From NCBI GenBank assembly GCA_028748945.1, contig JAQTOL010000188.1, forward strand, positions 1 through 6,505: DNA of 6,505 bases, read 5' to 3'. The notes below the pieces were generated by a model. It worked only from the letters and a program-made list of their open reading frames with translations. It was not told the origin of the DNA and did not search any database. Below, piece after piece: positions 1 through 4,968 of the stretch. The stretch comes from Paludibacter sp. (lineage in GTDB: Bacteria; Bacteroidota; Bacteroidia; Bacteroidales; Paludibacteraceae). Position 1 is the first letter of the stretch, and each line of letters starts with the position of its first letter. Position numbers and translations under genes: made by a program.

Positions 1-646
1 ATGACAATGCCGAACGGGCAGCTACAGACCCGGCAATTCCGGCACCTAAAATCAGGACTTCAGTCGGACTGAGTCCGGCGACACCACCGAGTAACAGTCC
101 TTTTCCTCCACGTTCGTTACTCATCAGTTCGGCAGCCACTGCTAAAGCGGTATTTCCTTCAATTTCGGAAATAGAACTCACAACAGGAAAAGCTTTTTGT
201 TCGTCCCTGATTAATTCATAGGCTATGGCGGTCATTTTTTTTTGCATCATTAGTTTGATGCATTCAACCGACAGATAGCTTAGCTGTAACATGGAAAGTA
301 CGGTGGAGCGGTCGTGCATCATATTCAACTCGTCAATGGTTGGCGGTGCAATTTTGAGTATTATATCTGCTCCGTACACTTCAGCAGCATTGTCTACCAT
401 ATAGGCTCCTGCTTCGCTGTATTGCAGGTCGGAATACATCATAGGTTGACCTGCTCCACGCTGAACATAAACACTGTGGCCTTCTTCGGTAACGATAGCT
501 ACACCTTCAGGTGTAAGAGCCAGACGCGTTTCAAGTGCTCCGTTTTCTTTTGGTATTCCAATCGACAAACGCGGTTGGCTCGTAATCTCGCGTAACAAGC
601 ACTCTTCCGGGAAAAGTGAACGTTGTTTTTTGGAATCAAGTTTCAT
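1..646 (-). CDS. ald: Alanine dehydrogenase, N-terminal part (gene cut by left edge)
   Basis: The enzyme catalyses NAD-dependent interconversion of L-alanine and pyruvate plus ammonia in the cytoplasm. Reading from the ATG at 646-644 gives 215 open residues and no stop before the window edge; full-length relatives are roughly 400 residues. Visible landmarks are the IGIPKE strand at 29-34 that opens the AlaDH/PNT N-terminal domain, the substrate-site segment ETRLALTPEG at 39-48 with the conserved Arg41, the LKIAPP segment with candidate catalytic Lys98, and the start of the Rossmann domain with GAGIAG at 201-206. Where classical enzymes have a catalytic His, my hand alignment puts Gln121 (SMLQLS), as I recall for other Bacteroidota homologues. 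The roughly 25-residue N-terminal lead (LFPEECLLRE) also fits that lineage. An in-frame TAG lies 21 nt upstream of the ATG, so the start is well constrained. The gene is divergent from the EamA permease and has its own strong promoter. The alternative, a transhydrogenase alpha subunit, is less likely because of the N-terminal lead. Confidence 0.87.
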   Translation of the reverse strand, partial: MKLDSKKQRSLFPEECLLREITSQPRLSIGIPKENGALETRLALTPEGVAIVTEEGHSVYVQRGAGQPMMYSDLQYSEAGAYMVDNAAEVYGADIILKIAPPTIDELNMMHDRSTVLSMLQLSYLSVECIKLMMQKKMTAIAYELIRDEQKAFPVVSSISEIEGNTALAVAAELMSNERGGKGLLLGGVAGLSPTEVLILGAGIAGSVAARSALS

Positions 647-670
647 CTCTGCAAGTTTTGGGATTGGCTA

Positions 671-702
671 CAAATCTAAACACTATTCTTGAATTTTGCA
701 AA
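671..702 (-). promoter_or_regulatory. Bacteroidota-type promoter of ald
   Basis: Read on the minus strand, TTTG (702-699) is followed after 20 nt by TAGATTTG (678-671). This matches the Bacteroidota housekeeping consensus TTTG-N(17-23)-TAnnTTTG at every fixed position. Transcription would begin near 665, giving a leader of about 20 nt before the ATG at 646. There is no clear Shine-Dalgarno sequence in that leader, which is usual for this phylum. Confidence 0.75.
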
Positions 703-811
703 TTTATTCGGTGTTATTTACTCTCTGTGTACACCTTATCTGAAGTTTTCTATTGCGAATGATCAGGTAATAACATTCGTTTTTACTCATTTCAACCCTA
801 TAAACTTTTTG

Positions 812-819
812 TACCTTTG
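812..819 (+). promoter_or_regulatory. Probable -7 element of the EamA permease gene
   Basis: TACCTTTG matches the TAnnTTTG -7 consensus. No TTTG or TTG stands at the expected spacing upstream, so the -33 element is missing or degenerate. Transcription would begin at about 825, only about 10 nt before the ATG at 836, giving a very short leader. This also argues that translation cannot begin at the upstream in-frame ATG at 689, since that codon would not be in the transcript. Confidence 0.55.
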
Positions 820-835
820 TGTCGTTATTAAAAAT

Positions 836-1774
836 ATGGAAAATAAAAAACTGACAGGACATATCGCCCTTTTTTCGGCTAATATAATTTTTGGAATGAA
901 TACACCCATTTCCAGAACTTTAATGCCCGAAATACTAAGCCCTTATACCCTGACTTTTTTTCGACTGGCAGGTGGATTAATTCTCTTCTGGATTGTATCT
1001 TTATTTCTGAAAAAGGAAAAAGTTCCGGCAAAAGATATTCTTTTATTGTTTTTTGCGTCCCTTTTTGCGTTGGTATTAAATCAATTGCCTTTTTTTGTAG
1101 GTTTATCCATGACTTCACCAATCGATGCATCCATCGTGGTGACCATGTTACCGATTGTTACCATGTTTTTGGCCGCTGTAATCATTAAAGAACCAATAAC
1201 CTTGATGAAAACAATTGGGGTTTTGGTCGGGGCATCAGGTGCGCTCCTGATTGTTTTTAATAGCACTGCAGATGAAGTCGGTCATAGTAATTTTTGGGGC
1301 AATATAATTGTTTTTGGTGCAGTAACTTCTTTTGCGATTTATCTTACGGTATTCAAGAATTTGATTAGCAGGTATTCGCCGGTAACAATAATGAAATGGA
1401 TGTTTTTGTTTGGAACCCTTGTGAGTTTACCATTTTGCTATAAACCTTTGATTGAAACAGATTTCAGTTTACTTACATCCGGAACTTTCTGGCGCATTGG
1501 CTATATGGTGGTTTTTGCTACTTTCTTTGGCTATTTACTGATTCCTGTAGGACAAAAAGTACTGCGTCCGACAACATTTAGTATGTACAATTATGTCCAA
1601 CCTGTCGTTGCTTCTTTGATGGCCATTTTTATCGGCATAGACACATTCGGTTACGAACAGGCTTTAGCCGCAGTTTTGGTATTTTCTGGTGTATATATCG
1701 TCACTCAAAGTAAATCAAAGGCACAACTGGATGCTGCAAAAGCGAATAAGAATCTCAACTCACCTTCCAACTAA
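836..1774 (+). CDS. EamA/DMT-superfamily permease, ten-helix (substrate unknown)
   Basis: This is a 312-residue inner-membrane protein of the drug/metabolite transporter superfamily (EamA family, RhaT/YdcZ-like 10-TM type). Two homologous five-helix halves are visible. The first runs from about residue 8 (HIALFSANIIFGMNTPISR) through TSPIDASIVVTMLPIVTMFLAAVIIKEP at 93-120 to GASGALLIVF at 132-141. The second starts at about 152 (NFWGNIIVFGAVTSFAIYL) and ends with YNYVQPVVASLMAIFIGID at 251-269 and VLVFSGVYIVTQ at 280-291. Each half has the Pro-containing helix (P106, P256), and the first half has the conserved Glu of the KEP turn (E119). In the second half the matching acidic position appears to be Asp269. 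The C-terminus is a charged cytoplasmic tail. I chose the ATG at 836 because MENKKLTGHIALF starts right at helix 1, which is normal for the family. The in-frame ATG at 689 would add 49 residues lying over the divergent promoter region. Family members export amino acids, metabolites or drugs, and the substrate cannot be told from sequence. It is followed by its own terminator. Confidence 0.88.
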   Translation: MENKKLTGHIALFSANIIFGMNTPISRTLMPEILSPYTLTFFRLAGGLILFWIVSLFLKKEKVPAKDILLLFFASLFALVLNQLPFFVGLSMTSPIDASIVVTMLPIVTMFLAAVIIKEPITLMKTIGVLVGASGALLIVFNSTADEVGHSNFWGNIIVFGAVTSFAIYLTVFKNLISRYSPVTIMKWMFLFGTLVSLPFCYKPLIETDFSLLTSGTFWRIGYMVVFATFFGYLLIPVGQKVLRPTTFSMYNYVQPVVASLMAIFIGIDTFGYEQALAAVLVFSGVYIVTQSKSKAQLDAAKANKNLNSPSN

Positions 1775-1784
1775 TCCTATAAAT

Positions 1785-1818
1785 ATAAGATGATCCGAAA
1801 AGGATTGTCTTATTTTTT
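1785..1818 (+). terminator. Intrinsic terminator after the EamA permease gene
   Basis: The stem pairs ATAAGATGATCC (1785-1796) with GGATTGTCTTAT (1802-1813): 12 bp including two G-U wobbles, closed by a GAAAA loop. It is followed by an uninterrupted T run to 1818. It begins 10 nt after the stop codon at 1774 and separates this gene from acs, which must therefore have its own promoter. Confidence 0.85.
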
Positions 1819-1862
1819 ATAACCTTTGCATTTTCCTCTGTCAGAACAAATTTTGCATCGTT

Positions 1863-1878
1863 TTGTTATATCTAACAA
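1863..1878. promoter_or_regulatory. Palindrome TTGTTA-N4-TAACAA upstream of acs (candidate operator)
   Basis: A perfect inverted repeat with 6-bp arms (TTGTTA at 1863-1868, TAACAA at 1873-1878) and a TATC spacer. A third copy of the half-site, in the TAACAA orientation, sits at 1913-1918. There it extends to ATATAACAA (1910-1918), an inverted copy of TTGTTATAT at 1863-1871. The 16-bp layout resembles sites bound by CRP/FNR-family dimers, but the region is AT-rich and the binding protein is unknown. The functional call is inference. Confidence 0.35.
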
Positions 1879-1888
1879 TTGCTTTAAA

Positions 1889-1902
1889 TTGACATAAATC
1901 AA
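1889..1902. promoter_or_regulatory. FNR-like box TTGAC-N4-ATCAA upstream of acs
   Basis: TTGACATAAATCAA matches the FNR/DNR-type consensus TTGAT-N4-ATCAA at 9 of its 10 defined positions; the only difference is C for T at position 5. It is centred about 92 bp before the acs start codon and 25 bp after the centre of the TTGTTA/TAACAA palindrome. In E. coli acs is controlled by CRP and FNR, so a CRP/FNR-family site here would make sense, but the protein that binds it in this organism is not known from the window. Confidence 0.4.
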
Positions 1903-1939
1903 TCGTTTTATATAACAAATAATAAGTAAACTGTATTTT

Positions 1940-1947
1940 TTAGTTTG
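1940..1947 (+). promoter_or_regulatory. Tentative -7 element of acs
   Basis: TTAGTTTG matches the TAnnTTTG -7 consensus at five of its six fixed positions (T for A at position 2). No good TTTG lies 17-23 nt upstream. If it is used, transcription would begin near 1953 with a leader of about 35 nt. The candidate operators would then be centred at roughly -57 and -82, positions compatible with an activator. No Shine-Dalgarno sequence is visible before the ATG at 1988. Confidence 0.3.
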
Positions 1948-1987
1948 CCTATTGTAAGTATCGTAAATTAATTTTAAAATAATTACT

Positions 1988-3883
1988 ATGGTTTTTGACG
2001 AAAACAAAGGGATGTATTTTCCAACGGAAGATATAGTAAATCAGGCTAATGTAAAAGAGTACGAAAAGTTGTACAAGTATTCAATTGAACACCGGGAAGA
2101 ATTTTGGGCCGAACAGGCAGGATATCTCGAATGGTTTAAAAAATGGGATAAAGTATTGGATGATACGGATAAACCATTTTATAAATGGTTTCAGGGAGGA
2201 AAGATTAATATTGTTCACAATGCCATCGACAGGCATCTGAAAACTGCAAACAGGAATAAAATTGCGGTTATTTGGGAAGGTGAAAACGGCGATGTCCGAA
2301 CATTTTCTTACCACGCGCTGAATCGCGAAGTTTCGAAATTTGCCAATGTGTTGAAAAGTATGGGTGTCAAAAAAGGGGACATCGTAACCATTTACATGCC
2401 TCAGATTCCGGAACAGGTTTTTGCGATGCTTGCCTGTGCAAAAATTGGAGCTGTCCACAGTGTTGTTTATGGCGGATTTAGTAACGAAGCGCTTTCTGAA
2501 AGAATCAGAGATGCCGAAAGCAGGGTAGTGGTTACGGCAGATGGTGGTTTCAGAAGAGGTAAAATTACCGATTTAAAAGGAATTGTCAATGAAGCGGTGG
2601 TTTTATGCCCGACTGTTGAGGTTGTTATTACTGTAAAACGCACCGGGCACGACGTGTATATGGAAAATGACCGGGATTACTGGTATCACGACCTGGAATC
2701 ACTACCCATCGCAAGCCCGAATTGCGAAACGGAAGAAACAGATGCAAATGACATGCTGTTTTTATTATATACCTCAGGTTCAACAGGTAAACCGAAAGGG
2801 ATGATGCACAGCCACGGAGGATACAGTGTTTATACTTCGACCACCCATCGCATGGTTTTCGATATAAAACCCGAGGACCGTTTTTGGTGTGCTGCCGATC
2901 CCGGTTGGATTACAGGTCACAGTTACCTGCTTTATGCACCATTAATCAACGGATCGACAATCTTTATGTACGAAGGTGCTCCGAATCATCCGTATCCGAA
3001 CCGTTGGTGGCGAATGATTGAAAAATATGGAATCAACATTCTTTATACTTCGCCCACGGCGATTCGTGGTTTAATGCGCTACGGCGATTCCTGGGTTACA
3101 CGTCATGATCTAAGTTCTTTGCGTTTACTGGGATCTGTGGGTGAACCAATTAATCCCGAAGCCTGGCGTTGGTACTACAAAGTAGTCGGGGGCGAAAAAT
3201 GTCCGATAATGGATACCTGGTGGCAGACGGAAACAGGTGGTTTTATGATAACCCCTTTGCCCATCATGCCACTAAAACCCGGTTCAGCATCCAAACCGTT
3301 TTTCGGAAATGAAATTTCAGTTGTAAACGAACAACATGAAGAAGTTAAGGCCGGTGAAGAAGGTGCCCTGGTGATTAAAAATGTTTGGCCCGGATTAGCT
3401 ACGGGAATTTATAAGGATCCGGAAAAATTTGTTGAAACCTATTGGAAAAAATACGAAAAGGAAGGATGGTATCATCCGGGAGATTCAGCCAGAATTGATG
3501 AGGACGGGTATATTTGGGTCATCGGCCGAAGCGATGATGTTATAAAAGTAAGCGGTTACCGGTTGGGGACGGCTGAAATTGAGAGTGCCTTAGTAACACA
3601 TCCACTCGTTGTGGAAGCAGGAGTTATTCCTTTGCCACATAATTTAAAAGGGAATGCCATTCATGCTTTTGTGATTTTAAAAACAGGAACAGCACCTTCG
3701 CGTGAACTCGAAACCGAATTGAAAGAACATGTTGTCAAAATGATGGGACCGATCGCCAAACCCGAAGAAATCATTTTCTCTGAATCTTTACCTAAAACAC
3801 GAAGTGGTAAAATCATGCGCCGTGTTTTGAAAGCCAGAGCGTTGGGTCAGGATGAAGGTGATGTGTCTACATTGGAAGAATAA
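1988..3883 (+). CDS. acs: Acetyl-CoA synthetase, AMP-forming
   Basis: This cytoplasmic enzyme activates acetate with ATP to acetyl-AMP and then forms acetyl-CoA, allowing acetate scavenging. The 631-residue protein is complete and slightly shorter than the about 650-residue E. coli enzyme. Landmarks in order: the Acs N-terminal region (about 20-80), the P-loop-like YTSGSTGKPKG at 261-271, GWITGHSY at 306-313, GSVGEPINPEAW at 382-393, DTWWQTETGG at 409-418, the hinge region GRSDDVIKVSGYRLGTAEIE at 513-532, and PKTRSGKIMRR at 602-612. Lys608 in this last motif is the adenylation lysine that Pat/CobB-type acetylation controls in other bacteria. Ile308, Thr309, Val384 and Trp412 occupy the acyl-pocket positions. 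Trp412 closes the pocket to acetate-sized substrates, and the I/T/V/W set is that of the methanogen Acs rather than the V/T/V/W of Salmonella. The hinge has Tyr (SGYRLG) where E. coli has His. An in-frame TAA at 1964-1966 fixes the ATG at 1988 as the first possible one. It is a monocistronic unit between two terminators. Propionyl-CoA synthetase is less likely because of Trp412. Confidence 0.96.
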   Translation: MVFDENKGMYFPTEDIVNQANVKEYEKLYKYSIEHREEFWAEQAGYLEWFKKWDKVLDDTDKPFYKWFQGGKINIVHNAIDRHLKTANRNKIAVIWEGENGDVRTFSYHALNREVSKFANVLKSMGVKKGDIVTIYMPQIPEQVFAMLACAKIGAVHSVVYGGFSNEALSERIRDAESRVVVTADGGFRRGKITDLKGIVNEAVVLCPTVEVVITVKRTGHDVYMENDRDYWYHDLESLPIASPNCETEETDANDMLFLLYTSGSTGKPKGMMHSHGGYSVYTSTTHRMVFDIKPEDRFWCAADPGWITGHSYLLYAPLINGSTIFMYEGAPNHPYPNRWWRMIEKYGINILYTSPTAIRGLMRYGDSWVTRHDLSSLRLLGSVGEPINPEAWRWYYKVVGGEKCPIMDTWWQTETGGFMITPLPIMPLKPGSASKPFFGNEISVVNEQHEEVKAGEEGALVIKNVWPGLATGIYKDPEKFVETYWKKYEKEGWYHPGDSARIDEDGYIWVIGRSDDVIKVSGYRLGTAEIESALVTHPLVVEAGVIPLPHNLKGNAIHAFVILKTGTAPSRELETELKEHVVKMMGPIAKPEEIIFSESLPKTRSGKIMRRVLKARALGQDEGDVSTLEE

Positions 3884-3909
3884 ATTCTTTATCCCTTTTA
3901 TTGAAAAAT

Positions 3910-3960
3910 ACTGTGAAGTTGATACGCAAAAATCGTCAATTTTCACAGTGTTTTTCTTTT
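3910..3960. terminator. Bidirectional terminator between convergent acs and SBF-family gene
   Basis: ACTGTGAA (3910-3917) pairs with TTCACAGT (3942-3949). The stem continues through GTTGA/TCAA with a G-U pair and a one-base bulge, to about 13 bp with a loop of about a dozen bases. On the plus strand it is followed by GTTTTTCTTTT, ending acs 27 nt after its stop codon. On the minus strand the same stem is followed by ATTTTTC, so it can also end the facing gene. The TGA stop of that gene (3945-3943) lies inside the stem. Confidence 0.8.
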
Positions 3961-4833
3961 AAGCCACACCTGATAGGAGTTAATGATATTTTGCCAAAGG
4001 ACATAGGATCCCGGCCCAATGGATGCAATCGGATTCAGGTACATTTGAGCCATCCAAATGGCCAGAATTGTATTTTTTTGACCCAATCCCTGTCCGCCGG
4101 CAACAGTATCATTGTATTGTTTGCCAATGGTTCGTCCAATCAGAAACTGACTGATACAAACTATTAATGCTGCAACAGCAACCATAATTTCGATAAAATA
4201 ATTTGATTTTTCCTGCATCATCATAAACTCTACCGTTCGTCCTGTAACAACTGCTAACGCGAAAGACCAAACATAAAATGCAAAACCGGAGTACGAACCT
4301 ATTTTTTCGGTTATGGCCGGTTTTATTCTGCGGATGAGTAGCGCTAATGCAAAAGGAGCAATTAACAACAAAAATACGCGTTGACCAATAGCAATAAATG
4401 AATCGATAAATGGCAATTGCTGATAATTCCCTACAAGTGAAAATAATACCGGGGCAATTATAGCTACACACAAGTTGATAATGAGACTATAAGTGGTAAC
4501 ACTGGCAATGTTCCCTTTCAACATACCGGTAACCACGGGAGCAGCCGTACCGGTTGGAGCCAATACACAAACCATGGCACCTTGTGCCAGCGTAACATTA
4601 AATGGTTTGAGCACCAGAAATACGGCAATGCTTCCGGTGATTTGCACCAGAATTAACCACAAATGTGAACGTGATAACCGGATCTCACTCAACTTGAGGT
4701 TGCAATACGTGAGAAACAGCATGATAAAAATCAAATACGGGGTTATGAAAGATATAGCTCCGAATGCTTTATAAAATAGTGCCCCTATTGCCATGGCAAT
4801 GGGCATCATGTATGGTTTTAATCTTTTGATCAT
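3943..4833 (-). CDS. SBF/BASS-fold membrane transporter (bile acid:sodium symporter-like)
   Basis: A 296-residue, strongly hydrophobic inner-membrane protein with about nine to ten predicted helices. Family signatures are APTGTAAPVVTGMLKGN at 92-108, which aligns without gaps to the helix-4 crossover motif (P-G-G-T-A-S-N-V-M-T) of bile acid:sodium symporters, and GGQGLGQKNTILA at 246-258, which matches the helix-9 crossover region. It ends with a helix at about 264-288 (YLNPIASIGPG...) and a basic tail (LKRKTL). Relative to the structurally known ASBT homologues, the Na1-site Ser-Asn pair becomes Ala98-Pro99, and the Glu of the E-V-G-M-Q motif appears to be Gln248. Classical sodium coupling is therefore doubtful and the substrate is unknown. 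The start at the ATG 4833-4831 is supported by an AAGGAG ribosome-binding site 6 nt upstream and a -7 element just before that. The gene converges on acs and shares its terminator. Other family members move bile acids, pantoate, pyruvate or other organic anions. Confidence 0.85.
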   Translation of the reverse strand: MIKRLKPYMMPIAMAIGALFYKAFGAISFITPYLIFIMLFLTYCNLKLSEIRLSRSHLWLILVQITGSIAVFLVLKPFNVTLAQGAMVCVLAPTGTAAPVVTGMLKGNIASVTTYSLIINLCVAIIAPVLFSLVGNYQQLPFIDSFIAIGQRVFLLLIAPFALALLIRRIKPAITEKIGSYSGFAFYVWSFALAVVTGRTVEFMMMQEKSNYFIEIMVAVAALIVCISQFLIGRTIGKQYNDTVAGGQGLGQKNTILAIWMAQMYLNPIASIGPGSYVLWQNIINSYQVWLKRKTL

Positions 4834-4839
4834 TAACTT

Positions 4840-4845
4840 CTCCTT
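4840..4845 (-). promoter_or_regulatory. Shine-Dalgarno site of the SBF-family gene
   Basis: Read on the minus strand, AAGGAG stands 6 nt before the ATG at 4833. It is notable because the other two starts with visible upstream sequence on unambiguous genes here (ald, acs) have only A/T-rich leaders. It fixes the start codon of this gene. Confidence 0.7.
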
Positions 4846-4851
4846 TTTCAG

Positions 4852-4865
4852 CGTACAAAAGTACG
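4852..4865 (-). promoter_or_regulatory. -7 element of the SBF-family gene inside a 14-bp palindrome
   Basis: On the minus strand TACTTTTG (4863-4856) matches TAnnTTTG exactly. Transcription would begin near 4850, giving a leader of about 17 nt that carries the AAGGAG site. No clear -33 TTTG is seen. The -7 box lies inside the perfect inverted repeat CGTAC-AAAA-GTACG (4852-4865), which could serve as an operator. The operator role is inference. Confidence 0.55.
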
Positions 4866-4910
4866 AAGATAATTCGGTAAGGACGGATTATGGTTCACAA
4901 CTTTTTGAAT

Positions 4911-4950
4911 ACAAAAAAAGAGGTTGTCTGAAAAACAGACAGCCTCTTTT
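4911..4950 (-). terminator. Strong intrinsic terminator after the SusD-like gene
   Basis: On the minus strand AAAAGAGGCTGTCTG (4950-4936) pairs with CAGACAACCTCTTTT (4930-4916): 15 bp with a single G-U pair and a five-T loop. A run of T residues (4919-4913) follows. It lies 19 nt beyond the SusD-like stop codon and insulates the SBF-family promoter from read-through. Confidence 0.9.
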
Positions 4951-4968
4951 GGTCTTTAAGATTTTATT

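Noticed and set aside
314..595. 93-residue plus-strand open frame opposite ald
   Set aside because: It is antisense to a confidently identified alanine dehydrogenase frame and resembles no known protein.
689..835. 49-codon N-terminal extension of the EamA permease from an ATG at 689
   Set aside because: It covers the ald promoter and lies upstream of the permease's own -7 element, it has no family similarity, and the ATG at 836 gives a normal EamA N-terminus.
1889..1916. TTGACA-N16-TATAAC resembling an E. coli sigma-70 promoter upstream of acs
   Set aside because: Bacteroidota housekeeping sigma factors use the TTTG/TAnnTTTG type; in such AT-rich DNA this match is probably chance, and part of it is better explained by the FNR-like palindrome.
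1810..2007. 65-residue minus-strand open frame between the permease and acs
   Set aside because: It overlaps the terminator and the acs start, has a low-complexity AT-driven composition, and shows no recognisable domain or promoter.
3901..4167. 88-residue plus-strand open frame downstream of acs
   Set aside because: It runs antisense to the SBF-family gene and begins in the terminator; it is a shadow of the real coding frame.
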